From JANXQG01 sp963824275 (lineage in GTDB: Bacteria > Planctomycetota > Planctomycetia > Pirellulales > Thermoguttaceae), in assembly GCA_963824275.1 (NCBI GenBank), contig CAWGOT010000006.1, positions 682,001 through 746,000 on the forward strand: a stretch of 64,000 bases of DNA, in the 5' to 3' direction. The notes beneath the pieces were generated by a model. The model saw nothing but the letters and a program-made list of their open reading frames with translations. It searched no databases and had not been told where the DNA came from. Positions 1-8,667 of the stretch are shown here, in pieces (position 1 is the stretch's first letter; every line of letters begins with the position of its first letter). Both the position numbers and the translations under genes were made by a program.

Positions 1-449
1 ACGCTGTGGATGCGGTTCCGCATCATGGTCCGCTGGCCGACCAGGGCGCTGCGGCGGCCAGTCATTTCGCGGAGCCGGCGGGTGGCCTCGTCGGGCTGCC
101 AGACCTCCGGGAGGAAGTCGCAGCGGAGGAGCTGCGCCAGCACGTGGGCGTCGACTTTGTCGGTCTTGACTTTGGCCTGGGCGATGGCCTTGGTGGCCAG
201 GGGGTTGGAGACCACCAGTTTGGCCACGTGCGGCCGCAGAGCGTCGGCCACGGCCCAGCAGTTGGTGGTGGCTTCGAAGGCCACGTGGTCGGTGGGCTGC
301 AGGATCTGGGTGGCGAAGCTTTCCAGAGTGCGGCGGTTCAGCGCGAAGCGTTCGCGGTGGACCACGTTGCCGGACTGGTCAACGATGCAGACCTCGACCA
401 CTCGCTTGTGGACATCGAGGCCAACGTAACGTACCATTACAATACTCAT
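1..449 (-). CDS. IS110-family transposase, N-terminal part (runs off left edge)
   Basis: Minus-strand gene continuing beyond base 1; 149 codons are visible. The ATG (447-449) has AGGAGA about 8 bases upstream, which fixes the start. The protein begins MSIVMVRYVGLDVHKRVVEV, the RuvC-like DEDD domain opening of IS110/Piv-type recombinases. Asp12 is in GLDVHK, Glu59 in AFEATTN, and the Asp97/Asp100 pair is in TDKVDAHVL. The C-terminal serine-containing transposase_20 domain lies outside the window. In IS110 elements this enzyme works with a bridge RNA from the element's non-coding end. Here the 5' side of the gene points at a truncated Rhs gene, so the element or a derivative appears to sit inside it. 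Family assignment is strong; whether the element is complete cannot be judged. Confidence 0.9.
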   Translation of the reverse strand, partial: MSIVMVRYVGLDVHKRVVEVCIVDQSGNVVHRERFALNRRTLESFATQILQPTDHVAFEATTNCWAVADALRPHVAKLVVSNPLATKAIAQAKVKTDKVDAHVLAQLLRCDFLPEVWQPDEATRRLREMTGRRSALVGQRTMMRNRIHS

Positions 450-815
450 GGGAGTTTCTCCTGTGACGCGGCAAGACCGGAGGGCGATCCGCTGGGCTTT
501 GACGCCCCAGCGGCGGCAGAAGGTTGGACCACGAGTCCGTTTTCGCCTTCTACCGAGGTTGGGCCGAGACGGCAACTACCTCTTCGAGCTCGAAGCTCAA
601 CCGGGTGGGCCGGAAGGGTGCTCAGATACGACGGCGGGCTCGAAGCCCATACGCATAGTCGAGCGGCCCCGAAGTGTCCCGGCCCCCCGGTCTTGCTTGC
701 TTTTGGTTGTGGTTGGAAAGGTGTCATGGTTTCATTGCGGCGGCACTTCGTCCCGAACCCGGTAGTCATACATAGCACCTGCCGCGGGTCGCGGCGCCGC
801 CAGCCTCTATCTATT
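450..815 (-). ncRNA. Non-coding end of the IS110 element, candidate bridge RNA region
   Basis: About 365 bases lie between the IS110 start codon and the first recognisable Rhs codons. No reading frame here looks like protein. Directly upstream of the transposase there is a strong stem made from CGCTGGG and CCCAGCG (around 497-522). IS110-group elements carry their bridge RNA in the left end just 5' of the transposase gene, so this is the expected location. The RNA itself, its loops and the exact element boundary are inferred, not seen. The boundary with the Rhs gene is probably close to 800-820, where YD-repeat coding resumes. Confidence 0.3.
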
Positions 816-821
816 CATACC

Positions 822-3056
822 AGGTACGATGCGCTGGGCAGGCTGATAACGACCAAGAATTCTCTCTCCGCTGGCGGCACGTCCGGCACGCAAACCTACT
901 TCGACGGGAGCAATCCGGTCGAAGTCCGCGAGTTGGACAACACCACGCCGCTGATGACGTACGTCTGGTCGCCGGCCGACGGCCGCATGATTCTTCGCGA
1001 CGCCGTGGCAGCGCAGTTGGGCACGGATACGGGCCTGACCATTGCGTGGAACCGTGGGGGCTGCATTCAGCGTCTTTACCCTTTGACCGACGGTTTGGGG
1101 AGCATCGTGGCCGTGGCCGATCCGTCGGGAACGGTGCAGGAGCGCTACGTCTACGATTGCGACGGCTTTCCCCAGGCCCGGAGCGCCAACTGGACAAACT
1201 ACAACGCCGGGTTCTTCGGGAACTACGCCGTGCAGGATGCCAGCCAACTAGGCTGGAATTGGCTTTATCGCGGCCAGCAATGGGTCCAGACCCAACCGGA
1301 CACGACCGGTGCCCTGAGTTTGGGAACCCAGTGGCGCGGGCTCTATGTCAGCACGTCGGGCGTGTGGTACGACCCGGAGCACGCCCGCACGTTGCAGCCG
1401 AACTTGTCCAGCTACGGGGATCCGCAGAGCAACCCCTACCAGATGACTCCCTTCGAAAGCTTCGGCGCGACGTATGCGCCGATGATTATCGGGATTGGCG
1501 TCACGATTGCCACGGGCGGCCTGGGTGTGCTCGCGGCGGGCCTGGGCGGAGCGGCCATGTTCGGCTTTAGCAGCTATGCCGCTGGCGGCGATGCCGAGCA
1601 AATCGCGGAAAATGCCGGCATAGGATTCGTCGCAGGGGCGGCGGGCGGCGCGACAAGCGAACTTGCGGGCGCGGGTGCCGGTCTCTTGGCGGACTCGCTG
1701 GGGTTGACCTGTGCCAACGGCTTGGGGATGGTCGGCGGATTTGCCGTGGGGGCGGCGCAGAGCGCCGCCTTCGGCGCGACACAAGGGTTTGTTGCCACGG
1801 GGCTGATAACCGGCAATCTGGCAGACGCCGTGATGGCGGGCTGGAACGGCGCCAAGTGGGGCGCGATGATCGGCGGCCCGCTGGGGGCGATCTTCCATCA
1901 GGTTTGCTTCACGGCCGGCACTCTCGTGCATAAGGCCAGCGGCAAGGAAGTGATCGAAAGCCTTCGTGTCGGGCAGCGCGCACTTACGGAAGGAACCAAG
2001 GTTTCGGCCGACTTGCTGGGAGAGGATGCAACGGAGGTCGATCCAGCGAGTTGGCGGTTCGTGCGTCTGCGGACTGCCAAGCCCGCCGGTAGCATGAACT
2101 TTGTGGATGTCGAACTGGTGCGTCCGCTTGCCTGGATCGAGCAGAGCCGCGCAATGGTCGGCTCGCAAATCCACTTCGAGCTTGCCGAATTGGGCATCGA
2201 TGGTCCCGCCGACGTGCTCGCCATCGAGCCCTGCCCGGAGATCGAGCCGGGACGTGGGCGGGTCATCACGGGGACGTTTTCAACTGCTCACTGCCATTAT
2301 CTTGATCTGCGGCTGGTGGGCTCGGACGAGGTTCTGCATCCCACGCCGAACCACCGTTTCTTTAGCGTGGACCGTGGCGATTACGTGCCCGCCGAGCAAC
2401 TCCGCCCTGGCGAGTGCCTACAAACTCGAACCGGGCGTAAGGCTGCGGTAGAGTCAATTCGACTCAATCCCAAGCCAGAACGGGTCTATAATTTGGAGGT
2501 CGAGGGCGAGCACAACTACTTCGTCGGTGAAGTAGGGGTGCTGGTGCATAATGGCTGCGTTGCCGTAGGAGAGTTTCAGAAGCCCGAGGTCAGCAGCGAT
2601 CTTGTTTCGCAATGGGCAGATCAATTTGAGACTAGGCCCGCCATCGGAGAAGAAGGGGTGATTTGGCATGACTACCAGGTTGAAAACGCTGGCGCGAATG
2701 AAATCCATGTCGCTGGCGGGAACGCGGAGGTCTGGGCAGACGGAGTTAATGTGCAGGAGGGGCTTTTGAAGGAGGCAAAATGTGCAAGTAATCCGTACAA
2801 CAGCCCTTATGTTCCGGGCTCGGCCGCTGACGCTGAGGTACGCGCGGCAGTCGAAATGCGTCTTGACGAACAACTCGCAGACTATGCCGAGATCATTAAC
2901 GACCCCAACAATCCAATACGCGGACTGCACATGATCACGAACAACGAGGCCACCGCGGCCTGGCTAGCGGAGAAGATGGGGCAGCACTCAATTCCCGGGT
3001 ACGTCGAGGTCATTCAGGGCGGCGAGTTTTCAACAAATGGCGTGCGAATCAATTGA
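822..3056 (+). CDS. Rhs/YD-repeat polymorphic toxin, C-terminal part, with PT-HINT and REase-fold toxin
   Basis: 5'-truncated gene; the recognisable product starts at the YD repeat RYDALGRL (822) immediately after the IS110 end. The order is: last YD repeats and Rhs-associated core (to about 1480, with LTDGLGSIVAVAD and GVWYDPEHA); a Gly/Ala-rich hydrophobic stretch (1480-1900) typical before pretoxin domains; a pretoxin HINT domain from CFTAGTLVHK (Cys at 1905) to VLVHNGC (about 2556), an autoproteolytic module that releases the toxin; then a roughly 160-residue toxin. The toxin has WADGV followed by LLKEAK, an Asp plus E-x-K arrangement of restriction-endonuclease-fold nucleases, closest in my judgement to the Tox-REase group. 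The upstream N-terminal part is missing. The same frame stays open through the IS110 end but that is not Rhs-like. A probable immunity gene follows 12 bases downstream. Confidence 0.85.
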   Translation, partial: RYDALGRLITTKNSLSAGGTSGTQTYFDGSNPVEVRELDNTTPLMTYVWSPADGRMILRDAVAAQLGTDTGLTIAWNRGGCIQRLYPLTDGLGSIVAVADPSGTVQERYVYDCDGFPQARSANWTNYNAGFFGNYAVQDASQLGWNWLYRGQQWVQTQPDTTGALSLGTQWRGLYVSTSGVWYDPEHARTLQPNLSSYGDPQSNPYQMTPFESFGATYAPMIIGIGVTIATGGLGVLAAGLGGAAMFGFSSYAAGGDAEQIAENAGIGFVAGAAGGATSELAGAGAGLLADSLGLTCANGLGMVGGFAVGAAQSAAFGATQGFVATGLITGNLADAVMAGWNGAKWGAMIGGPLGAIFHQVCFTAGTLVHKASGKEVIESLRVGQRALTEGTKVSADLLGEDATEVDPASWRFVRLRTAKPAGSMNFVDVELVRPLAWIEQSRAMVGSQIHFELAELGIDGPADVLAIEPCPEIEPGRGRVITGTFSTAHCHYLDLRLVGSDEVLHPTPNHRFFSVDRGDYVPAEQLRPGECLQTRTGRKAAVESIRLNPKPERVYNLEVEGEHNYFVGEVGVLVHNGCVAVGEFQKPEVSSDLVSQWADQFETRPAIGEEGVIWHDYQVENAGANEIHVAGGNAEVWADGVNVQEGLLKEAKCASNPYNSPYVPGSAADAEVRAAVEMRLDEQLADYAEIINDPNNPIRGLHMITNNEATAAWLAEKMGQHSIPGYVEVIQGGEFSTNGVRIN

Positions 3057-3068
3057 GGCGAAAATAAG

Positions 3069-3445
3069 ATGGACCTATTCATTTCCATTGACCAAATCCG
3101 AACGAACTGGCGACTGAATCCAGCAGATTTTGTCGCTGACCTCGCGCGACAGTGGCCGCTTACGAAGCTTCGAGTTATCTCTGATACCAATCGCCCGGCA
3201 TCGCACAAATGGTCTATTCCCTTTCCGGAATCGGGCCGGAAAGACACTTGACGGGTTTCTGAGCCGGACCCTAGCGTTGATATCTCTTGAAGGAACGCTG
3301 GCTGACGCTGCTGCGTTTGCGATTTGGTTTCGGAGCATCGTTCCACCTGACGTATTGCTGACGTTCTTTAGTGATCAGCACCCCGTCAAGAATATCCATA
3401 GACACGGACACTGAAGTTTCCTCACTCATTGAACACTTTCGATAA
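3069..3445 (+). pseudogene. Putative immunity gene for the REase-fold toxin, broken by two frameshifts
   Basis: Starts at ATG 3069, 12 bases after the toxin stop codon. A coherent protein of about 125 residues appears only when three frames are joined: MDLFISIDQIRTNWRLNPAD to about 3240, then LDGFLSRTLALISLEGTLAD to about 3390, then SIDTDTEVSSLIEHF ending at the TAA 3443-3445. No named immunity family is recognised. The role is inferred from position, small acidic character and the toxin-immunity arrangement of polymorphic toxin loci. The two shifts may be assembly indels; if real, the cell would lack this immunity protein. Confidence 0.5.
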
Positions 3446-3450
3446 GTGAC

Positions 3451-4275
3451 GACCTTGCCGAATTGGGCATCGACGGCCTCGCCGACGTGCTCGCCATCGA
3501 GCCCTGCCCGGAGATCGAAGCGGGGCGTGGGCGAGTCATCACTGGTACGTTCACGACGGCCCGCTGCTCGGTGCTGGAACTTCGCCTGTCCAACGGCGAA
3601 GTCCTGGAGCCCACGCGGCCGCACCGCTTCTATAGCGATACCCGGCAGGACTGGGTGGCGGCTGGCGAGCTTCGTGTCGGCGAGTGTCTCCGCACGGCGT
3701 CGGGGCAAGCGGTCACGGTCGAGTCGGTAGGCTTGAAGGCGGGCGAGTACCAGGTATATAATCTGGAGGTCGAGCAGGAGCACCAGTTCTACGTCGGCGA
3801 GACCGCGCTGCTGGTGCATAATGCGTATCCGCAGAAAGAGTTTGCCTTCATGGAGGAAGAGGCGGCGGCTGAAGGCGGATTAGTCCCATACAACTCCACA
3901 AAACTTTCCAGGTCTGTTGTCACCGAACGCGAACTATTGGGGCTTCAGTCGTCACTTAGAAATGGTGCTGCAGTTGAGTATCAGGCGGGTGGCCTGACGC
4001 GCGTGAAGGTCATGTTCAGCGAGTTCGGAAAGGGGCATTCCGAGGAATTGCTAGATGCATGGCTCGCGAAGAACGGGATTCAAAGCGATCAAGTTACTGG
4101 CTGGTACTCAGAACGTGAACCCTGCAATTGGGATGACCACATGTGTGGTGATCTTCTCGCAACTAAGTACCCAAGCGCTCCAGTCACGTGGTCCGTACCA
4201 TTCAACACCGCGGCGGAGCAAAGTGTCGCGAATTCTCGCCTCGCCGCTTTGCTCAGGCGCACATTTCGATCGTAG
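3451..4275 (+). CDS. Orphan HINT C-terminal half plus nucleic-acid deaminase toxin cassette
   Basis: Start-less toxin module. From CTTGCCGAATTGGGCATCGA at 3451 it repeats the second half of the upstream Rhs HINT domain (same protein segment as 2190-2556), ends HINT at LLVHN and changes to a new toxin. The toxin carries a zinc-deaminase signature: H-S-E (4036-4044) within GHSEELLDAW, then WYSEREPC with a second Cys seven residues on (4120-4146). This is the HxE...PC...C layout of polymorphic-toxin deaminases and most resembles the XOO_2897 type (PF14440). TTG 3463 is the only nearby start-like codon and no ribosome binding site is seen. Orphan C-terminal cassettes behind Rhs genes are known reservoirs for toxin swapping by recombination through shared sequence. 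Its likely immunity gene begins 20 bases downstream. Confidence 0.75.
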   Translation, partial: DLAELGIDGLADVLAIEPCPEIEAGRGRVITGTFTTARCSVLELRLSNGEVLEPTRPHRFYSDTRQDWVAAGELRVGECLRTASGQAVTVESVGLKAGEYQVYNLEVEQEHQFYVGETALLVHNAYPQKEFAFMEEEAAAEGGLVPYNSTKLSRSVVTERELLGLQSSLRNGAAVEYQAGGLTRVKVMFSEFGKGHSEELLDAWLAKNGIQSDQVTGWYSEREPCNWDDHMCGDLLATKYPSAPVTWSVPFNTAAEQSVANSRLAALLRRTFRS

Positions 4276-4295
4276 GAAGCCGGAGGATGAAAACA

Positions 4296-4760
4296 ATGAA
4301 TATTTTTAGATGGGCTGCAGACGCCTTCGACTGTCTTGAACTCGATAGTGATTCAAGGACTGCGGCATTCACGATTGGGCTTCCCGAAGCCTTTGGCCTG
4401 CGGTATTTGTCCACGCCTCGACGGCACGAATCCTCGACTGGACTTCAATACACCATTTTCGGGGAACACCTGCCGGTTTCGTTCTACCTTGGCTTGAACC
4501 CAGCAGGTCGGGTATGGGCGATTGGTCCTGGCAACAAACTCGGGCCAGTAAACACAACCTTAGCCCAATTTGGCAACTGCATGCATGCTGCCGTAGACAT
4601 TATCAGTCGAGTCGAGGATGCACAAGATCGGGGCGACATGTTGCGACTGGCAGAACTTCGTTCATCCCTTGAAGAGAGAATCAGTCTTATTGACCCGTCG
4701 TGTTTGGTACCGAACGCGCAATGGTGGCCATCCATCTTGAAGGACATTTGGATTTCTTGA
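4296..4760 (+). CDS. SUKH-like immunity protein
   Basis: 154-residue intact cytosolic protein. I choose ATG 4296 (MNIFRWAADAF) because GGAGG lies 9 bases upstream (4282-4286). An in-frame ATG at 4287 is too close to that site. The middle (GRVWAIGPGNKLGPVNTTLA followed by QFGNCMHAAVDII) resembles the core of SUKH-superfamily immunity proteins, which neutralise diverse Rhs-type nuclease and deaminase toxins by direct binding. It sits 20 bases behind the orphan deaminase cassette, so that toxin is the probable partner. The superfamily call rests on visual similarity and needs a profile search. Confidence 0.6.
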   Translation: MNIFRWAADAFDCLELDSDSRTAAFTIGLPEAFGLRYLSTPRRHESSTGLQYTIFGEHLPVSFYLGLNPAGRVWAIGPGNKLGPVNTTLAQFGNCMHAAVDIISRVEDAQDRGDMLRLAELRSSLEERISLIDPSCLVPNAQWWPSILKDIWIS

Positions 4761-4831
4761 CGATGCACGGTGTTGGTCCAGCGGCTTTTGATAGCCGACG
4801 AGAGGGGATCACGACATCCCGGAAGTGGGTA

Positions 4832-4990
4832 GATTTGGATACGGATCGAGGAGAGGGCCGCGTCGTTGCGTCGCCTTGGCGACGCAACGGCAAACTGCTC
4901 ATTGGCAATTAACCAGAGAAAAGCAATTTGAGGCGAGCCTGGCGCATGAAAGCGGCGCGGCTGTATGCGGAGAGCGTCGGCCGCGCTGCG
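4832..4990 (-). repeat. Terminal non-coding sequence of the planctomycete IS, copy 1, with perfect hairpin
   Basis: Sequence just past the transposase stop codon of the split IS. It shares a stretch (about 4837-4930) with 19200-19290 next to the second IS remnant, including ACGGATCGAGGAGA and AATTAACCAGAGAAAAGCAA. Inside is a perfect 12-base inverted repeat with a 2-base loop (4864-4889; CGTTGCGTCGCC and GGCGACGCAACG). Copy 2 has the 8-base core of the same stem (19229-19246). The conserved position argues for an IS end or terminator structure. Confidence 0.55.
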
Positions 4991-5487
4991 TCATGCGGCG
5001 CATGTCAAGTTCACGAGGGGCAGGTGTTTTCGCCCGTGATGGAACGTGACCTTCAGTTCCAGGCGGGCACCGGGTTTGCCGCGCATCAAGGCCCACGGCC
5101 GCGCAAGGCGAACCTCGGGGCCAACTCGGCCTGGGTTCGAATCGCGGGCTGCGGTTCGCCAGCCGCTTGGCATGATAGACCTCGTCGGGTGTTCGCCCGC
5201 CCAACTTGGTATGGGGACGGGAACCGTTGTACCATTGGCCGTACCACTGAAGCTCCCGCATGACTTCCTCGCGCTGTGGGCACCAACAGCGCCGCGAGGC
5301 ATTCGGTCTTGAGGCTCAAAATTAGGCGTTCGACCAGCGCAATGCTGCCATGCCGGCCGATCGCTCCAAACCTCGGTTGGACGCCCTTCCGCTTGCACCA
5401 GGCTTTGAAGCCCTCATTCCAGAATTGGCCGCCTTTATCGACCACCAGATGCTTCGGCGCGGTGCCCGCCGTGCGGATGGCGCGGCC
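4991..5487 (-). pseudogene. Planctomycete integrase-core IS transposase, C-terminal half (split by insertion)
   Basis: C-terminal half of a DDE integrase-core transposase read on the minus strand: RAIRTAGTAPKHLVVDKGGQ carries the second catalytic Asp, RHGSIALVERLILSLKTECL the region of the catalytic Glu, and RPHTKLGGRTPDEVYHAKR the usual tail of this IS family. It ends HLPLVNLTCAA at 4991. At least two frameshifts interrupt it. Its N-terminal half is at 10264-10690. Joined at the GGCC junction the two halves read VRAFLG-RAIRT in frame, so a 4776-bp element split one gene. A third fragment of the same family is at 19382-19665. Confidence 0.85.
5484..5487. repeat. Target-site duplication GGCC, left copy
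   Basis: GGCC at 5484-5487 recurs at 10264-10267. Removing the element plus one copy restores the interrupted transposase codons (CTG GGC CGC GCC on the minus strand), which supports a 4-base target duplication. Confidence 0.65.
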
Positions 5488-5639
5488 TGAGGGCGCAGTG
5501 GTAAAAGCTGGAGAATCCGCAAATTCGGATCAAGTTGTCTGATGTTTTCACAAAAATCCCCTCGGAAAGCCCGATCACCTGATCGAGGTCCCAAGGGGTG
5601 TACTCCGCTTGGTTTAGCAGAACCCTGGAGTACTTTATT

Positions 5640-6221
5640 ATGCGTCATGATTTGCTTCGCGATGCCAGATTTTGGTCGTTTCTTCTGTTGATCGACCAGG
5701 AACTTGCCAACACCGCGCAAGAGGGGGTGTGCCTGCAATGGTCGCTTGCACTCCGCGCACTCTCTTCGGAACCCTCGCGGCGGTCCCGAGGATCTTCCCA
5801 AGGAGTGTTGTTACCGGTTGAGTCTGTGCTGTGATCGAGATGGTTGCCGCAAGCGGGTAACGCCGCCCTCGACACGGTTCCTTGGCCGGAAGGTGTATCT
5901 GGTCGCCGTGATCTTCTTGGCGGCAGCCATGCGGCAGGAGCCCTCACCGCAGAGCATGCGCGAACTCTGCGGTCTCTTCGGCGCCGATCGCCGGACCATC
6001 GCGCACTGGCAGGTCTTGTGGCGTGAGCACTTTCCTCAAACACGGTTCTGGAAGGTCGCCCGCACCGCTTCGCACGGGCGATCGACGTGGCCGCGCTTCC
6101 GCGGGCCCTCCAGGAAGCTTTCCTCGTCGGCAAGGATCCGCGCGGAGAGTGGGAGCAACTGCTGCGTTTTCTCGCGCCGATCACCATCCCGGGAGGCCTG
6201 GCGATCGAACTCTCCAGATGA
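5640..6221 (+). CDS. Transposon-associated Cys-rich/HTH helper protein (frameshifted)
   Basis: Starts at ATG 5640 (MRHDLLRDARFW) and reads in frame to about 5715, shifts to CACNGRLHSAHSLRNPRGGP, and shifts back near 6065 to end LRFLAPITIPGGLAIELSR at 6221. The N-terminal half has a C-x-C and a CCDRDGCRKR cluster that could bind zinc. The centre (MRELCGLFGADRRTIAHWQV) looks like a helix-turn-helix. I recognise the family as a common partner of this transposase type in planctomycetes and related bacteria, but know no assigned function. By gene order it could be a target-choice or regulatory protein, comparable in role to TniQ; that is inference. Two shifts make the present copy doubtful. Confidence 0.6.
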
Positions 6222-6317
6222 CCACCGGCCGCCCGCAGAAGATGCTCCTCGACCATCCCAGCGGGCCGATTCATAGTAGGGTTATCACCCCTTTCACCCC
6301 ATCCGTGAGGAGATTTG

Positions 6318-7823
6318 ATGACCCGAAAACCGATCTATCGACCGCAGCCTTGTGGGCCCGCTTTCGCTTCTCCGTGGTGGGCGCGCTGCTGAGCGCTCCC
6401 CCTCCGCGCGGAGAACTCAAGGCGGCCCTCCGCTCCCTCGCCGCGAAGACCTGGACGCACCCGGTCACCGCAGGCGAGGTCTGCTTTTCCGCCGCCACCA
6501 TCGAGCGCTGGTACTACCAAGCGCATCGGAATGACGACCCGGTGCATGTGCTCCAACGCCGCGTTCGCAAGGACTGCGGCAAGGTCTCTCTGGCTCCGGC
6601 GTTGACCGAGCATCTGGGGGGGCAGTACCGCGACCATCCGCACTGGACCTACCAGTTGCACTACGACAATCTGGCGGCGGCGGCCAAGGCCGACCCCTCG
6701 CTGGGACCGCTCCGCTCGTATTGCACGGTCCGGCGGTATATGCAGGCGCACGGCATGCTCCGCAAGCCGCGGCCGGCATCCCACGGTCGCGCAGGCGCAG
6801 CCCGCGCGGAACAGCGGCGCAAGAGCGCGAGATCCGCAGTTACGAAGCCGAGTACGTCGGTTCCCTGTGGCACCTCGATTTCCACCACGGCTCGCTCAAG
6901 GTGCTCACCTCCCGCGGCCAGTGGCAGCGCCCGCTCGCCCTGGGCATCCTCGACGACCACTCGCGTTTGTGCTGTCATCTGCAGTGGTATCTCTCCGAGA
7001 CCGCCAAGGACTTGGTGCATGGGCTCTCCCAGGCGATCCAGAAACGCGGTCTGCCCCGGGCGCTTCTCAGCGACAACGGCGCGGCGATGATCGCCGAGGA
7101 AGTAACCGCGGGGCTTCTGCGGCTGGGAATCGTTCACGAGAAGACGCTGCCCTACAGTCCCTACCAGAACGGCAAGCAGGAGTGCTTCTGGGCCACGCTC
7201 GAAGGACGCCTGATGGAGATGCTCGGCGGCGTGGCGGAACTCTCGCTGGCGTTCCTCAACGAGGCCACCCAAGCGTGGGTGGAGATCGAGTACAACCGCC
7301 GGCCGCATCGCGAACTCTGCTGTTCGCCGGTGGAACGCTTCGCCCAAGCCGCCGACGTGCTCCGCCCGAGTCCTTCCAGCAACACGCTTCGCGAGGCGTT
7401 TCGCCTGGAAGGCCCAAGGACCAGCGCCAAAGCGATGGGACGATCTCGGTGGAGGGCGTGCGTTTCGAGGTCCCCGCACGTTATCGCCACTTCCACAAGG
7501 TCTCGGTGCGGTATGCCCGCTGGGACCTTCGACGGGTTGATCTGGTCGATCCTCGCAGCGGAACGATTCTCTCGCCCCTGTATCCTCTGGACCGCAAGGC
7601 CAACGCCGACAGCCAACGGCGGCTCTTCGAGCGCGACCGCGGCGGCACGGCGGTCGAGGCCGAGTCGCCTGGAGAGCCGAAGTCGCCGGATCCCGGCCGG
7701 GAGCATCCTGCTCGGGAACTGCCGCCGCTTCTGCAAGGCATCCTCGCCGAGTATTCCGCCACGGGACTTCCGCCGGCGTACCTGCCGAAGAATCCGCCTT
7801 CCCACGCGGGAGAAACAGCATGA
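6318..7823 (+). CDS. TniA/Mu-type DDE transposase (two or three frameshifts)
   Basis: Probable start ATG 6318 (MTRKPIYRPQP) with GAGGAG just upstream. A longer frame from ATG 6218, overlapping the helper stop as ATGA, cannot be excluded. The product needs joined frames: LWARFRFSVVGALLSAPPPR (N-terminal winged-helix region), from about 6825 REIRSYEAEYVGSLWHLDFH with the catalytic core, and from about 7440 a Mu-C-like beta-barrel domain (VRYARWDLRRVDLVD). The DDE residues are visible: Asp in HLDFHHG, Asp in SDNGAAM, Glu in NGKQECFWATLEG. It cuts and joins transposon ends together with the ATPase encoded next, whose ATG overlaps its stop by 4 bases. Size (about 500 residues) fits TniA-like enzymes. 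Confidence 0.8.
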
Positions 7824-8665
7824 ATGCCAAGAGACTGTTATCGCTGTGGGGACTGAAATGGAACCCCTTCTCGCCGGAACTTCCCAGCGACGGACTGCTG
7901 GTGACCGCCGCCATCGAGAACTTCGCCTGGCGTGTCGAGCAACTCGTCCAGGAGGGCGGTTTCGCCTTGATCTGCGGCGAGTCGGGGACCGGCAAGTCCG
8001 TGGCCTTGCGGATCGTCGCCGAACGCCTGGCGACGCTCCGCGAGGTGGTGGTCGGCGTGCTCGAAAGGCCGCAGTCCCGCCCCGCCGACTTCTATCGCGA
8101 ACTGGGCGATGTCTTCTCGGTGAAGCTCACCCCGTGGAATCGTTGGGGCGGGTTCAAGGCCCTCCGCGAACGCTGGCGGGCCCACGTGACCTCCTCCCGC
8201 ATCAAGCCGCTGCTCCTGGTCGACGAAGCCCAGGAGATGAGCGTGGAAGTGTTGAACGAGCTGCGGATCCTCTCCAGCGCGGACTTCGACGCGCGTTCGC
8301 TGTTGACCGTGGTGTTGGCCGGAGACGGCCGGCTTCTGGAACGCTTGCGGCACCCCGACCTGGTCCCGCTGGCAACGCGGATCCGCACGCGGCTGACCAC
8401 GGAAGCCGCATCGCGCGAGGAACTCTCCGAACTCCTCAACCACCTGCTGGCCAAGGCAGGCAACACGACGCTCATGACGTCCGAACTTCGGGACACGCTG
8501 ATCGACCACGCCGCCGGCAACTGCCGTCTGCTGACGACCATGGGCGGCGAACTCTTGGCCTACGGCATGGCCCAAGAAGCCGCCCAGCTCGACGAGAAGT
8601 CCTTTCTGGAGGTCTTTCAGGCGGCGCGGCCGCGTCCCGCGGCGAAGAAGAAAGCGAGGGCCTGA
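7820..8665 (+). CDS. ExeA/TniB-like AAA+ transposition ATPase
   Basis: Intact 281-residue cytosolic AAA+ protein. Walker A is GESGTGKS (about residues 54-61), Walker B is LLLVDEAQEM, and TVVLAGDGRLLERL with RIRTRL gives sensor and arginine-finger-like positions. The family is ExeA/GspA-like ATPases that act as TniB/TnsC/IstB-type activators, polymerising on target DNA and recruiting the DDE transposase. ATG 7820 overlaps the transposase stop (ATGA), indicating translational coupling. The C-terminus is basic (PRPAAKKKARA). This is the only long mobilisation gene of the element without a frame break. Confidence 0.88.
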   Translation: MNAKRLLSLWGLKWNPFSPELPSDGLLVTAAIENFAWRVEQLVQEGGFALICGESGTGKSVALRIVAERLATLREVVVGVLERPQSRPADFYRELGDVFSVKLTPWNRWGGFKALRERWRAHVTSSRIKPLLLVDEAQEMSVEVLNELRILSSADFDARSLLTVVLAGDGRLLERLRHPDLVPLATRIRTRLTTEAASREELSELLNHLLAKAGNTTLMTSELRDTLIDHAAGNCRLLTTMGGELLAYGMAQEAAQLDEKSFLEVFQAARPRPAAKKKARA

Positions 8666-8667
8666 CG

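Noticed and set aside
3130..3414. Separate small gene starting at 3130
   Set aside because: It overlaps the 3069 frame and only makes sense as its continuation after a frame change.
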